Shown here one piece after another: positions 1 through 10,092 of a DNA stretch of 64,000 bases. Position numbers and translations under genes: made by a program. The stretch lies in NCBI GenBank assembly GCA_001899305.1, contig MKWL01000015.1, positions 62,001-126,000 of the forward strand. The letters run 5' to 3'. Each line of letters starts with the position of its first letter. Within the stretch, counting starts at the first letter, position 1. The notes beneath the pieces are model-generated. The model worked only from the letters and a program-made list of their open reading frames with translations, did no database searches and was not told the origin of the DNA. Source of the stretch: Thiobacillus sp. 0-1251 (GTDB lineage Bacteria > Pseudomonadota > Gammaproteobacteria > Burkholderiales > Thiobacillaceae).

Positions 1-867
<867 letters not shown>

Positions 868-903
868 GGTCGGTTTCCTGTACAGCGTGATGCGAAGAAG
901 GAT

Positions 904-2049
904 TTAAGCCTCGCGTGCCGCGAGGCGCCACAGCGACGTGACCTCGGCGGCGCGGGCGGCGTGGAGCGGGTCGGTTTGATCGGCGGCGCGCGGGTGCGTA
1001 GGGTGGGTGTCCAGCCGCGCCACGACCTTCAATCCGGCGGCGTCGAACGCATCGAGCAGCCATGCGCGCGTGCGCAGGCCCAGATGCTCGGCCAGGTCCG
1101 ACAGGATCAGCCAGCCTTCGCCGCCCGGCTCCAGATGTGCCGCCAGCCCGTTCAGGAAGCCAAGCAGCATGCGGCTGTCCGGATCGTAGATCGCGTGTTC
1201 GAGCGGCGAATGCGCGCGTGCGGGCAACCAGGGCGGATTGCAGACGACGAGGGGCGCACGCCCCGGCGGGAACAGATCGGCCTCGACGACGTCCACCCGT
1301 CCCTTCAGCCCGAGCCGGGCGATATTCTGGCGCGCACACGCCAGGGCGCGCGGGTCCTGGTCAGTGGCGACGACGTGCTTGACCCCGCGGCGCGCCAGCA
1401 GCGCCGCCAGCACGCCCGTTCCCGTGCCGATGTCGAAGGCGAGCGCCGACGCAGGCAGCGGTGCCTCAGCCACCAGCTGCAGGTATTCGCCGCGCACCGG
1501 CGAAAACACGCCGTAGTGCGGGTGGATGCGTTCGCCGAGCGCCGGAATGTCGACGCCTTTCTTGCGCCACTCGTGGGCACCGATCACGCCGAGCAACTCG
1601 CGCAGCGAGACCACCGACGGCACGTCGCCCGCGCCATAGGCCTCGGTGCAGGCTTCCTTCACATTCGGCGCGCGCCGCAAGGGAATGCTGTAATCCGCTT
1701 CCAGAGGCAGCAACAGCATGCCGAGGGTGCGGGCGCGCTGGGACTGGGCCTGGCGATAAAAATTGAAGGCCTCGATCGGCGACGCGGCGGGCTTGCGCGG
1801 CTTGCGGTCGATGCGACGCGCCATGGCCTGCAGCAACTGGCGCGCATTCTGGAAATCGCCGCGCCACAGCAGCGCAGTGCCCTCGCTGGCCAGGCGATAC
1901 GCCGCATCCGCCGCGAGGCGGTCGTCCGCAAGCATCACGCGTTTGGGTGGCGGCGATCCGCTTTCCGAGCGCCAGCGGGCGGTCCGGCTCGCGTCGGCCT
2001 CGGTCCAGTTCAGCACGGCAGGAGGTGCGTCAGGTTGAGGTTTCGTCAC
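904..2049 (-). CDS. class I SAM-dependent methyltransferase with long N-terminal domain
   Basis: 381 residues. The C-terminal half is a Rossmann methyltransferase: motif I FDIGTGTGVLAALL at about residues 205-217, then an NPPW motif at 271-274. An NPP(Y/F/W) motif is typical of enzymes that methylate amino groups of glutamine, adenine or guanine (the PrmC and RsmC/RlmG types). The first 190 residues are mostly alpha-helical and unrecognised. Start is GTG, overlapping the upstream pteridine reductase stop as GTGA, which implies coupled translation. It sits between that gene and metK, so the enzyme, its cofactor supplier and a pterin enzyme share an apparent operon. The substrate is unknown. 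Confidence 0.8.
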   Translation of the reverse strand: MTKPQPDAPPAVLNWTEADASRTARWRSESGSPPPKRVMLADDRLAADAAYRLASEGTALLWRGDFQNARQLLQAMARRIDRKPRKPAASPIEAFNFYRQAQSQRARTLGMLLLPLEADYSIPLRRAPNVKEACTEAYGAGDVPSVVSLRELLGVIGAHEWRKKGVDIPALGERIHPHYGVFSPVRGEYLQLVAEAPLPASALAFDIGTGTGVLAALLARRGVKHVVATDQDPRALACARQNIARLGLKGRVDVVEADLFPPGRAPLVVCNPPWLPARAHSPLEHAIYDPDSRMLLGFLNGLAAHLEPGGEGWLILSDLAEHLGLRTRAWLLDAFDAAGLKVVARLDTHPTHPRAADQTDPLHAARAAEVTSLWRLAAREA

Positions 2050-2786
2050 AGCTTCGCGCTGCGTCCGCCGTCCACCGCCAGGATCTGTCCGGTCACGTAC
2101 TGGGTATCCATCGCGAAGAAACGCACCGCCAGCGCGATATCGTGGGGATCGCCGGCGCGCTTCAGCATGGTGTGCGAGACGATGCGCTGGCGCGAGACCT
2201 CGTCGAAGTTCGCGTCGTCCTCAGGCCACATGATCGGCCCAGGCGCGATACCGTTGACGCGTACTTCCGGCGCGAGTTCGCGCGCCAGCGACTTGGTGAG
2301 CCCGACCAGGCCGGCCTTGGCGACGGAATAGACGACATAGCTTTTCATCGGCCGTTCGGCGTGGATGTCGGTGATGTTGATGATGCAGCCATGGCGCTTC
2401 TTCAGTTCGGGCGCGGCGGCCTGCGACAGGAACATGGGCGCCTTGAGGTTGCTGCCCATGAGGTCGATCCAGTCTTTTTCGCCGATGGAGCCGACCGGCG
2501 TGGGGTAGAAGCTCGACGCGTTGTTGAGCAGCACGTCGAGGCCGCCGAAGGTGGCGACGGTCTGGTTCACCAGTGCAGGCAGGCCGTGGGTGTCGTTCAG
2601 ATCGGCCTGGATCAGCGCCACCGAATCGGGGCGAAGGGCATTGAGTTCGTTCTGCAGCGCGCGCGCCTCGGCCGCCGAGCTGCGATAGTGGATCATCAGG
2701 TTGGCGCCGGCCGCATGCAGCAGGCGCGCCGAGGCCGCGCCCACACGCCTGGCCCCGCCGGTAATCAATACGACTTTGCCATGCAT
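2046..2786 (-). CDS. pteridine reductase, short-chain dehydrogenase family (FolM/PTR1-like)
   Basis: 246 residues of a classical SDR fold. The NADPH-binding motif TGGARRVG lies at about residues 9-16, with an Arg pair in the place typical of pteridine reductases. NNASSFYPTPVG follows the NNA motif, and the catalytic YxxxK is in YVVYSVAKAG. The Arg-containing glycine motif and the SFYPTP stretch favour dihydropteridine or dihydrofolate reductase activity (FolM-like) over fatty-acid ketoreductase. It heads a minus-strand group that continues into the methyltransferase and metK, and it diverges from the gene at 2853 across a 66 bp gap. Confidence 0.85.
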   Translation of the reverse strand: MHGKVVLITGGARRVGAASARLLHAAGANLMIHYRSSAAEARALQNELNALRPDSVALIQADLNDTHGLPALVNQTVATFGGLDVLLNNASSFYPTPVGSIGEKDWIDLMGSNLKAPMFLSQAAAPELKKRHGCIINITDIHAERPMKSYVVYSVAKAGLVGLTKSLARELAPEVRVNGIAPGPIMWPEDDANFDEVSRQRIVSHTMLKRAGDPHDIALAVRFFAMDTQYVTGQILAVDGGRSAKL

Positions 2787-2852
2787 CGGGATTCGCCCTT
2801 ATAGTCACTCGATTCTGGATTATCCAGCCATTGCGCATTATCCCCGAACTCG

Positions 2853-3998
2853 ATGCTGCCCGTCCCGACTCCCGACGCCTTTGCGCACAGCCAGCGCGTG
2901 ACCGCGCATCTGCATGCGCTGATCGACGACGCGGGCGGCTGGATTCCGTTCTCGCGCTATATGGAAGCCGCGCTCTACGCGCCGGGACTGGGCTACTACG
3001 CCGCCGGCGCGGCGAAATTCGGCGCGGCAGGCGACTTCGTCACCGCGCCGGAACTGACGCCGCTGTTCGGCCGCACGCTGGCGCAGGCGATTGCACCGGT
3101 GCTGGCCGAGACCGGCGGCGAGGTGCTGGAACTGGGCGCAGGCAGCGGCCGGCTGGCGGCGGACGTGCTGGGCGAACTGGAACGGCTGGGCACCTTGCCG
3201 GCACGCTATGACATCCTGGAAGTCAGCGCCGACCTGCGTCAGCGCCAGCAGGAGACGCTTGTGCGCGAACGACCGCATCTGTGCGAACGGGTGCAATGGC
3301 TGGATGCGCTGCCCGATCACTTCCGGGGCGTGATCCTCGGCAACGAGGTGCTCGATGCGCTGCCGGTGGAGCTGGTGCATTGGACGGAAGACGGCGCGCA
3401 GACGCGCGGCGTGGTGTGGGAAGGAAAGTCCTTCGCATGGCAGGACCGGCCCATCGCCGACGCCGCGCTGCGCGCCCGCGCCGGGACGATCAACCAGGCA
3501 CCCGGCTATCTGTCCGAGATCAATCTTGCCGCCGACGCCCTGATCGCCTCGCTCGCCCGCGTGCTCGATCATGGCCTGATCCTGATGATCGACTATGGCT
3601 TTGCCGCCGCCGAGTACTACCATCCGCAGCGCCACATGGGCACGCTGCGCGTGCATATCCGTCACCATGCGCTCGACGATCCGTTTTATCTGCCGGGCCT
3701 GTGCGACCTCACCGCGCACGTCGATTTCAGCGCGGTAGCGCGTGCGGGACAGGACGCCGGACTGGCACTCGCGGGCTACGCGAGCCAGGCGAATTTCCTG
3801 CTGGGAAGCGGGTTGACCGAATTGCTGATGCAGACGCCGCCTGCGGATGCGGCGGCTTATCTACCGCAGGCCAACGCCGTGCAGCGCCTGGTGTCGCCCG
3901 CCGAGATGGGCGAGCTGTTCAAGGTGATCGGTTTTGCCAAGGGCGATCTCGCCCCGCTTGCCGGTTTTGCGCGTGGCGACCGCCGACACACGCTTTGA
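2853..3998 (+). CDS. MidA/NDUFAF7-family SAM-dependent methyltransferase (COG1565)
   Basis: 381 residues. The start region ending in DAGGWIPFSRYMEAALYAPG, then GLGYYA and GDFVTAPELTPLFG, is the signature of the MidA/NDUFAF7 family. The SAM site is LELGAGSGRLAADVL, and ILGNEVLDALPVE follows. In mitochondria NDUFAF7 dimethylates an arginine of a complex I subunit; bacterial members are conserved but poorly characterised, so a respiratory-complex role here is inference. It is monocistronic, with ATG chosen at the end of the divergent spacer. Confidence 0.88.
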   Translation: MLPVPTPDAFAHSQRVTAHLHALIDDAGGWIPFSRYMEAALYAPGLGYYAAGAAKFGAAGDFVTAPELTPLFGRTLAQAIAPVLAETGGEVLELGAGSGRLAADVLGELERLGTLPARYDILEVSADLRQRQQETLVRERPHLCERVQWLDALPDHFRGVILGNEVLDALPVELVHWTEDGAQTRGVVWEGKSFAWQDRPIADAALRARAGTINQAPGYLSEINLAADALIASLARVLDHGLILMIDYGFAAAEYYHPQRHMGTLRVHIRHHALDDPFYLPGLCDLTAHVDFSAVARAGQDAGLALAGYASQANFLLGSGLTELLMQTPPADAAAYLPQANAVQRLVSPAEMGELFKVIGFAKGDLAPLAGFARGDRRHTL

Positions 3999-4051
3999 GA
4001 TAATCTTTCGGGCCGTTCGTCCTAACTTAGCCAAGAGAGTCTAACCGTAAT

Positions 4052-4148
4052 GCCGTTCGGGCTGAGCTTGTCGAAGCCTGTCCTGAGCTTGCCGAAGCGA
4101 CCCTGTGCCCACCCGGACATGCCCTTCGACAGGCTCAGGGCGAACGGC
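4052..4148. repeat. REP-like intergenic inverted repeat
   Basis: The two ends are inverted copies of one another: GCCGTTCGGGCTGAGCTTG... on the left matches ...CAGGCTCAGGGCGAACGGC on the right. A second TCCTGAGCTTGCCGAAG unit lies between them. This CTTCGACAGGCTCAG type of extragenic palindrome is common between genes in beta- and gammaproteobacteria. It lies between the convergent ends of the MidA-family gene and corC, where it could act as a bidirectional terminator or mRNA 3' stabiliser. Confidence 0.8.
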
Positions 4149-4155
4149 TCAAGGC

Positions 4156-5013
4156 TCAGACCAGCGGCAACTGCGCGTCCTCTTCCGGCGGCAGGCGCGT
4201 CACCCGCACCGCATGCAACCGACGGCTGTCGGCGCGCAAAATGCTGAACTGGAAGCCATCGAATTTGACCGACTCGCCGCGCTTGGGCAGATGGCCGAAG
4301 CGCGAGACGACGAGGCCGCCGACGGTATCGAACTCCTCGTCGGAGAAATGCGCGCCCAGGGCCTGGTTGAAATCGTCGATTTCGGTGCCTGCCTTCACGC
4401 GGAACACGTCTTCCTTCTCGCGGATGATGTTGTCCTCGGTCTCGTCGAAGTCGTATTCATCCTCGATGTCGCCGACGATCTGCTCGAGCACGTCCTCGAT
4501 CGTCACCAGCCCGGCCACGCCGCCGTACTCGTCGACGACGATGGCGATGTGGTTGCGGTTGGAGCGGAATTCCTTCAACAACACGTTGAGCCGCTTCGAT
4601 TCCGGGATGAACACGGCGGGCCGCAGCATGCCGCGGATGTCGCTGTCGGATTCGGCATAGTGCCGCAGCAGGTCCTTCGCCAGCAGGATGCCGATGACGT
4701 CGTCACGATCCTTGTCGATGACCGGGAAGCGCGAGTGCGCGGTCTCGATGACGAAGGGGATGAAGACCTCGGGCGCGTCATTGATGTCGATGACGTCCAT
4801 CTGTGCGCGCGGAATCATGATTTCGCCGACGCGCATCTCGGATACCTGCAGCACGCCCTCGATCATCGCCAGGGCGTCGGCATCCATCAAACTGTTTTCG
4901 TAGGCGCCATGCAGCAATTCGATCAGCTGTTCACGGTCTTCGGGTTCACGCATCAGCCAGTGGGAGATGCGTTCGAGCAGGCTCGGTTTGGGGGGACTAC
5001 TGTCGGACTCCAT
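4156..5013 (-). CDS. corC: CorC/HlyC-family CBS-domain protein (Mg/Co efflux-associated)
   Basis: 285 residues with no membrane segment. A tandem CBS pair begins at MIPRAQMDVIDIND and includes VDEYGGVAGLVTIEDVLEQI, which is diagnostic for CorC. A C-terminal transporter-associated domain follows (FDTVGGLVVSRFGHLPKRG). CorC works with CorA-type systems in magnesium and cobalt homeostasis; the molecular mechanism is unsettled. Its start overlaps the end of ybeY by 17 bp, making it the last gene of miaB-ybeZ-ybeY-corC. In many proteobacteria lnt follows, but here the operon ends at a REP-like repeat. Confidence 0.93.
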   Translation of the reverse strand: MESDSSPPKPSLLERISHWLMREPEDREQLIELLHGAYENSLMDADALAMIEGVLQVSEMRVGEIMIPRAQMDVIDINDAPEVFIPFVIETAHSRFPVIDKDRDDVIGILLAKDLLRHYAESDSDIRGMLRPAVFIPESKRLNVLLKEFRSNRNHIAIVVDEYGGVAGLVTIEDVLEQIVGDIEDEYDFDETEDNIIREKEDVFRVKAGTEIDDFNQALGAHFSDEEFDTVGGLVVSRFGHLPKRGESVKFDGFQFSILRADSRRLHAVRVTRLPPEEDAQLPLV

Positions 5014-5467
5014 TTTCGTCAGGAAATGAAAGATAAGGATTATGAATGCGGAATCGCCTCAGTATAACGGCTTCGCGCGATTCCATGATGTCCGCGTCGG
5101 CCGGGTCGATGTGGTCGTAGCCCTGCAGGTGCAGCACGCCATGGACGGTCATGTGCGCGTAATGATCCTTCAGCGGTTTGCCCTGCTCGCGCGCCTCGCG
5201 CTCGACCACGGGCGCGCAGATCACCACGTCGCCGCCCAGCACGCCGGGTGAAACTTCGCCGTACTCGAAGGTCAGCACGTTGGGCACGTAACCCTTCTTG
5301 CGGTAGTCCTGGTTGAGCGCCTGCGCCTCCTCGGCGTCGACAATGCGCACGGTGATCTCGGCAGCATGTTCCAGCGCGGCGGCGACCCAGCGGCGGATCT
5401 GCGCGCGACTTGGCAGGTTGTCGGCGTCGCTGGCGAATTGCACCGCCAGGCTGAATTCAGCACTCAA
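4997..5467 (-). CDS. ybeY: endoribonuclease YbeY (16S rRNA maturation)
   Basis: 156 residues, the usual family length. The metal-binding motif H-x3-H-x5-H is present at His109, His113 and His119 (HGVLHLQGYDH). YbeY is a zinc-dependent endoribonuclease needed for 16S rRNA 3' maturation and 70S quality control. No ATG is available upstream in frame. Translation most likely begins at a TTG that overlaps the ybeZ stop as TTGA, so coupling to ybeZ is expected. Confidence 0.95.
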   Translation of the reverse strand: MSAEFSLAVQFASDADNLPSRAQIRRWVAAALEHAAEITVRIVDAEEAQALNQDYRKKGYVPNVLTFEYGEVSPGVLGGDVVICAPVVEREAREQGKPLKDHYAHMTVHGVLHLQGYDHIDPADADIMESREAVILRRFRIHNPYLSFPDENGVRQ

Positions 5468-6417
5468 TGCTTGTCCGTCTCTGCGCGGCGCGCGGCGTAG
5501 GCGTCGACGATGCGGCCGACCAGCGGGTGGCGCACCACGTCCTCCGACTGGAAGTGCGTGAAGGCGATGCCGCGCACGCCTTCCAGTACGTCGTTGGCGT
5601 CCATCAGGCCGGATTTCACGTGCTTGGGCAGGTCGATCTGCGTCGGGTCGCCGGTCACCACGGCACGGGCGCCGAAGCCGATCCGGGTGAGGAACATCTG
5701 CATCTGCTCGGGCGTGGTGTTCTGCGCCTCGTCGAGGATGATGAAGGCGTGGTTGAGCGTGCGCCCGCGCATGAAGGCGAGCGGCGCCACCTCGATGGCG
5801 TGGCGCTCGATCAGCCGCGTCACCTTGTCGAAGCCCATCAGGTCGTACAGCGCGTCGTAGAGCGGGCGCAGGTAGGGATCGACTTTCTGTGTCAGGTCGC
5901 CCGGCAGGAAGCCGAGGCGCTCGCCCGCTTCCACCGCGGGGCGCGTCAGCACCAGGCGCTTGACCTGCTCGCGCTCGAGCGCGTCGACCGCGCAGGCGAC
6001 GGCCAGATAGGTCTTGCCGGTGCCGGCCGGACCGATGCCGAAGGTGATGTCGTGGCTGCGGATCTGCTCGATGTATTCACCCTGGCGCGGCGTGCGTGCA
6101 CGCAGGTCGGCGCGGCGCGTGCGCAGCGCGGGGCCTTCCTCGTCGGCACGGCCGCGGGTGAGTTCGACCAGACCGAGCTGGATGTCGTCGAGGCTCAACT
6201 CGTCGTGTGCGCGGTTGTAGAAATGCTCGATCGCCTGCGCGCCCTTCTCGGCCTGCGCGGCGTCGCCAGTGAATCTAAAACTCGAGCCGCGGCGGCCGAT
6301 GGTGACATCGAACGCGGCCTCGATCTGACGCAGGTTCTCGTCCATGGGGCCGCACAGGTTGGCCAGCCGCCGGTTGTCTTCCGGGGCGAGACGCAGTTCA
6401 ACGATGTCGGTTTTCAA
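5464..6417 (-). CDS. ybeZ: PhoH-like ATPase YbeZ
   Basis: 317 residues. It has a Walker A motif [11 protein letters not shown], a Walker B region [10 protein letters not shown] and the sensor [12 protein letters not shown], all typical of PhoH-family ATPases. YbeZ is the functional partner of YbeY in rRNA processing. The N-terminal ~90 residues contain a KH-like RNA-binding region ([17 protein letters not shown]). The start is TTG, overlapping the miaB stop as TTGA, the same arrangement as at the next junction. Confidence 0.94.
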   Translation of the reverse strand: MKTDIVELRLAPEDNRRLANLCGPMDENLRQIEAAFDVTIGRRGSSFRFTGDAAQAEKGAQAIEHFYNRAHDELSLDDIQLGLVELTRGRADEEGPALRTRRADLRARTPRQGEYIEQIRSHDITFGIGPAGTGKTYLAVACAVDALEREQVKRLVLTRPAVEAGERLGFLPGDLTQKVDPYLRPLYDALYDLMGFDKVTRLIERHAIEVAPLAFMRGRTLNHAFIILDEAQNTTPEQMQMFLTRIGFGARAVVTGDPTQIDLPKHVKSGLMDANDVLEGVRGIAFTHFQSEDVVRHPLVGRIVDAYAARRAETDKH

Positions 6418-7754
6418 GCGGTTTCGCTCTCGGTGATCGCCACTTCGCCGCGCAGGCTGTGCGGGTAGGCTGCGGTGATGGTGACGTCGACGAACTGCCC
6501 GATCAGGCGCGCGTTGCCCGGGAAGTTGACAATGCGGTTGTTGTCAGTGCGGCCGGCGAGCTCGTCGGCGTTCTTGCGGGCGTGGCCTTCGACCAGCACG
6601 CGCTGCACGGTGCCGACCATGGCCTGGTTCACCTTCTGCGCCTGCGCCTCGATCTGCGCCTGCAATTTCATCAGTCGCTGCGTCTTCAGTTCGGCTGTCA
6701 CGTCATCGGGATAATCCGACGCCGGCGTGCCTGGGCGCTTGCTGTAGATGAAGGAGAAGCTGGCGTCGAAGTCGAGTTCGCGGATCAGTTTCATCGTCGC
6801 CTCGAAATCGGCCTCGGTCTCGCCCGGAAAGCCGACGATGAAGTCCGACGACAGGCAGAGGTCGGGCCGCTGCTCGCGCAGCTTGCGGATGATGGACTTG
6901 AATTCGAGCACCGTGTGGCCGCGCTTCATTGCCGCGAGGATGCGGTCGGAGCCGGACTGCACGGGTAAATGAAGATGCGACACCAGCTTGGGCAGCTTGC
7001 CGTAGCACTCGATCAGCCGCTGCGTCATTTCGCGCGGATGGCTGGTGGTGTAGCGGATCCGTTCGATGCCGGGAATCTCGTGCACCATCTCCAGCAGGAA
7101 GGCGAAGTCGGCGGTGCCGCCTTCGTGCAGCGCACCCTGGTAGGCGTTGACGTTCTGGCCCAGCAGGGTGACTTCCTTGACGCCGCGTCCGGCAAGATCA
7201 GCCACTTCGGCGATGACGTCGTCGAACGGGCGCGAGACTTCCTCGCCACGCGTGTAGGGCACGACGCAGAAGGTGCAGTACTTGGAACAGCCTTCCATGA
7301 TCGAGACGAAGGCCGATGCGCCTTCGACGCGCGCGGGCGGCAGGTGGTCGAACTTCTCGATTTCGGGAAAGCTGATGTCCACCTGGGCGCGCCCGGTCTC
7401 GCGCTTTTTGGCGATCAGTTCGGGCAGCCGGTGCAGGGTCTGCGGACCGAACACGACGTCGACGAAGGGCGCGCGCGACACGATCGCCGCGCCTTCCTGG
7501 CTCGCCACGCAGCCGCCGACGCCGATGATGAGATTGGGGTTCGCCTGCTTCAGGTGGCGCACCCGGCCGAGGTCGTGGAACACCTTCTCCTGCGCCTTCT
7601 CGCGCACCGAACAGGTGTTGAACAGGATGACGTCGGCGTCGTCCGGCGTATCGGTCGGGGTCAGGCCTTCGGCGACGTTGAGCACGTCGGCCATCTTGTC
7701 CGAGTCGTACTCGTTCATCTGACAGCCGAAGGTTTTGATGTAGATCTTCTTCAT
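6414..7754 (-). CDS. miaB: tRNA-2-methylthio-N6-dimethylallyladenosine synthase MiaB
   Basis: 446 residues. The N-terminal UPF0004 domain begins [20 protein letters not shown]. The radical-SAM cluster motif CxxxCxxC is in [18 protein letters not shown], and a C-terminal TRAM domain ends the protein. MiaB adds the methylthio group at A37 of tRNAs reading UNN codons, using two 4Fe-4S clusters. It is the first gene of the operon; the ATG is unambiguous. Confidence 0.97.
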   Translation of the reverse strand: MKKIYIKTFGCQMNEYDSDKMADVLNVAEGLTPTDTPDDADVILFNTCSVREKAQEKVFHDLGRVRHLKQANPNLIIGVGGCVASQEGAAIVSRAPFVDVVFGPQTLHRLPELIAKKRETGRAQVDISFPEIEKFDHLPPARVEGASAFVSIMEGCSKYCTFCVVPYTRGEEVSRPFDDVIAEVADLAGRGVKEVTLLGQNVNAYQGALHEGGTADFAFLLEMVHEIPGIERIRYTTSHPREMTQRLIECYGKLPKLVSHLHLPVQSGSDRILAAMKRGHTVLEFKSIIRKLREQRPDLCLSSDFIVGFPGETEADFEATMKLIRELDFDASFSFIYSKRPGTPASDYPDDVTAELKTQRLMKLQAQIEAQAQKVNQAMVGTVQRVLVEGHARKNADELAGRTDNNRIVNFPGNARLIGQFVDVTITAAYPHSLRGEVAITESETA

Positions 7755-7865
7755 GAGGGTGCCGGGACAGTGAATAAACTGGGGGCGGGAAATTCGCTGC
7801 TGGTTTCGATCAAGTAAGTAGCAATAAGGAACGGGGCGCCAGCATCACCTTTGCCTGCCTTCCGA

Positions 7866-8258
7866 TTACGTGGAACCCGCCGAAGCCGACGTCCGATTGG
7901 CCGCAGTTCCCATGCTGCGGTCCTCTTTCGCTTCCACGGCCTCCACTTCGTGCATATGTGCCTCCAGGGCACGTTCCTTTTCGACCAGTTTTTTGAAGCG
8001 CTTGGTATTGCTGCTGTACTCGCGTGCTCCGACATAAAAGACCACGATCCCGGACAGGACCAAAAGGAACCCGCTGACTTCGAAGAACGGGTGACCGATC
8101 AGCTTGATGAATGCGATGCCAAGAACCGCCATGGCAATAGCGGTCCGGCTGTAGGCCAGAAAGGTGCGCTTGTTAGCCAGAACCGTGCGATCCAGCGCGA
8201 GCCAGTCGCGCAGAATCATGGCTTCGCGTTCGAATTCCAGGTAGGGGTCGTCGATCAC
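7866..8258 (-). CDS. DUF202 (YidH-type) small inner-membrane protein
   Basis: 130 residues. The N-terminal motif LALDRTVLANKRTFLAYSRTA is characteristic of DUF202. Two membrane segments follow (about residues 42-60 and 66-84), then a charged cytoplasmic tail. Family function is unknown. A GTG start is supported by a GAGGT ribosome site 5-10 bases upstream. It stands alone, 111 bp upstream of miaB on the same strand. Confidence 0.8.
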   Translation of the reverse strand: MIDDPYLEFEREAMILRDWLALDRTVLANKRTFLAYSRTAIAMAVLGIAFIKLIGHPFFEVSGFLLVLSGIVVFYVGAREYSSNTKRFKKLVEKERALEAHMHEVEAVEAKEDRSMGTAANRTSASAGST

Positions 8259-8387
8259 ACTTTACCTCGTCAAATCATCTGTCGTTAATCGGGCCGGGAC
8301 GAATGTTGCATTCTTGTGACGCATGAACGGACAGATTGTTCCAGCTTCAAGAAGCAGGTCGGCCACGTGCCATTGACCGAGACGAAA

Positions 8388-8409
8388 CGGCCTGCATCGC
8401 TGCAGGCCG
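8388..8409 (-). terminator. hairpin terminator after tRNA-Met
   Basis: A perfect 9-bp stem CGGCCTGCA with a 4-base loop lies 9 bp beyond the CCA end of the tRNA. On the minus strand it is followed by a short T-rich stretch (TTTCGT). It fits an intrinsic terminator for the tRNA transcript, though the T run is weak. Confidence 0.6.
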
Positions 8410-8418
8410 CTGGTGTTC

Positions 8419-8495
8419 TGGTGGTGATGAGTGGACTTGAACCACCGACCTACGGATTATGAATCCGTCGCTCTAACCGACTGAGCTACATCACC
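8419..8495 (-). tRNA. tRNA-Met (CAT), elongator
   Basis: Read on the minus strand it begins GGTGATGTAGCTCAG and ends CATCACCACCA with an encoded CCA. The acceptor stem GGTGATG/CATCACC is perfect. The anticodon stem ACGGA/TCCGT encloses the loop TTCATAA, anticodon CAT. A normal 1-72 G-C pair and a standard D loop mark it as elongator methionine rather than initiator. An Ile(CAU) tRNA that needs lysidine is the main alternative for a CAT anticodon, but the body looks like tRNA-Met. Confidence 0.9.
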
Positions 8496-8538
8496 CTTGG
8501 GACTGCTTTTCCGGCTGAGGACCGCCGAAAAGGCGCGC

Positions 8539-8568
8539 ATTTTAGCTGACCCGGGCATGTGCTGTCAA
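8539..8568 (-). promoter_or_regulatory. sigma-70 promoter of tRNA-Met
   Basis: On the minus strand a perfect -35 TTGACA is followed after 18 bases by -10 TAAAAT, and GC-rich sequence (GCGCGCC) follows the -10, as in stringently controlled stable-RNA promoters. The predicted start is about 35 bases upstream of the tRNA 5' end. Confidence 0.75.
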
Positions 8569-8582
8569 AGTGGCCGGGGAAT

Positions 8583-9137
8583 TCACTGCGGCCGCAGTTT
8601 GGCCAGCTCGTCGAGCAGGCTGATCAGCAGTTCGCGCCCCAACGGTCCCATGCCGGCGACGAGCTGGTCGGTGTCGCGCTCGCCGTTGACGAGCCGGCGC
8701 ATGCGGCCGCCCAGCAACGCCATGTCGCCACCCGCCTTCATCATCTGTTCGGCCATGTTGGCGAGCACCGACATCGCCTGTGCATCGCCGCGCGCCGAGG
8801 CGTCGATGAGCGCGGCCAGTCCTGGGGCGGCGCTGCTGCCGTCCGGCTGGGCATCCAGCGGCGGCAACGTGGCCGGATTGTCGAGGCCGCGCAGGATGGC
8901 GTCGAGCAGGATGCTGTCTTCCTCGTCCAGCCCCAGCTTGATCGAGGGATCGCGGCGGCCGTCGATCACGTGGCGCAATGCGCCGACCAGTCGCGCCCAT
9001 CCGGCCTGCTCCGCGGCATCGAGCTGTTTCATCAGGTCGGGCAGCTGGCTGCGATCGCGCAGCGCATTGACCACGGTGTGGATGAAGGGTGCGTGGACGC
9101 GCAGGACCTGTTCGACGGCAGGGGGGAGTTGGGCCAT
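8583..9137 (-). CDS. hypothetical protein, helical, unknown function
   Basis: 184 residues, mostly alpha-helical, with no signal peptide or membrane segment. I do not recognise the family. A helical repeat-like C-terminal half runs PGLAALIDASARGDAQAMSVL and GPLGRELLISLLDELAKLRPQ. The ATG has a GGGGGGAG-like purine run upstream. It sits between gluQ (same strand, 42 bp) and tRNA-Met. Codon usage matches its neighbours, so it is likely a real gene. Confidence 0.65.
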   Translation of the reverse strand: MAQLPPAVEQVLRVHAPFIHTVVNALRDRSQLPDLMKQLDAAEQAGWARLVGALRHVIDGRRDPSIKLGLDEEDSILLDAILRGLDNPATLPPLDAQPDGSSAAPGLAALIDASARGDAQAMSVLANMAEQMMKAGGDMALLGGRMRRLVNGERDTDQLVAGMGPLGRELLISLLDELAKLRPQ

Positions 9138-9179
9138 TTTGGTAAACGGTGAGCGGTAAGGGGTGAGCGGATTGTCCGG

Positions 9180-10085
9180 TCAGGGGGCAGCGTTGGCAAT
9201 GGCAGGGCGTAGCGGCACATTCTCGATGCGCCAGTGTGCGCCTGCCCACGCCAGGAGTTCAGGCGGCCCGGCATCGTTCAGCTCCGGCGGCGGCGGATGG
9301 CCGAGCACGACGAGCGCCTGCGCCAGCACGGCGCCCCGTCCGCTCTCGGGCAAGGTCGGGGCGAGGGTCTGCTTGGACAGCTTCTGGCCCGCAGCGTTGG
9401 TGACGAGCGGCACGTGCGCGTAAACCAGCGTCGGCAGACCCAGCAGGCTTTGCAAAACCATCTGGCGCGGCGTGTTCCACAGCAGGTCGGCGCCGCGCAC
9501 GACGTGGGTGATGTCCTGGAAGGCATCGTCGACCACCACGGCCAGCTGGTAGGCGAACAGGCCGTCGGCACGTTTGACGATGAAGTCGCCGACGTCGCGG
9601 GCCAGATTCTGTTCCAGGTCGCCGTGGATGCGGTCGTGAAAGCGGAAGTTTGCATCCGCCACGCGCACCCGCCATGCCCGCGCGATCGTACCGGGCGGCA
9701 GGCCATTGCGGCAGGTGCCGGGATAGAGAATCTCGCCCTCGTGATTGCGCGGCGCCTGGGCAAGCTGGCTACGGGTGCAGGCGCACGGATAGACCGCGCC
9801 GCAGGCTTTCAGCGCATCGAGTGCCGCGGCATAGGCATCGTCACGCTGCGACTGATAGAGCACCGTGCCGTCCCAGTGCAGGCCGTAGGCTTCCAGCTGG
9901 CGCAGGATGGTGTCGGCCGCGCCGGGCTCGCAGCGGGGACGGTCGAGATCCTCCATGCGGACCAGCCAGCGCCCGCCGGCTGCGCGGGCGTCGAGAAAAC
10001 TCGCCACGGCGGCAACCAGCGAGCCGACATGGAGGGGACCGGTGGGTGACGGCGCAAAGCGCCCGACGTAGGGTACGGAATTCAC
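9180..10085 (-). CDS. gluQ: glutamyl-Q tRNA(Asp) synthetase GluQ
   Basis: 301 residues, resembling a GluRS catalytic core that lacks the anticodon-binding domain. It has GRFAPSPTGPLHVGSL (HIGH-type motif), QKLSKQ (KMSKS-type) and a zinc site around CACTRSQ...CRNG. GluQ glutamylates queuosine at the wobble base of tRNA-Asp. A GTG start at VNSVPYVGRFAPSPTG fits the family; the frame is open further upstream, but that stretch shows no homology. It lies 7 bp from the glycosyltransferase on the same strand. Confidence 0.93.
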   Translation of the reverse strand: MNSVPYVGRFAPSPTGPLHVGSLVAAVASFLDARAAGGRWLVRMEDLDRPRCEPGAADTILRQLEAYGLHWDGTVLYQSQRDDAYAAALDALKACGAVYPCACTRSQLAQAPRNHEGEILYPGTCRNGLPPGTIARAWRVRVADANFRFHDRIHGDLEQNLARDVGDFIVKRADGLFAYQLAVVVDDAFQDITHVVRGADLLWNTPRQMVLQSLLGLPTLVYAHVPLVTNAAGQKLSKQTLAPTLPESGRGAVLAQALVVLGHPPPPELNDAGPPELLAWAGAHWRIENVPLRPAIANAAP

Positions 10086-10092
10086 CCGGCCA

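Noticed and set aside
868..903. SAM or SAH riboswitch before metK
   Set aside because: Only 36 bases separate the genes, too short for any of the known classes, and no conserved core is seen.
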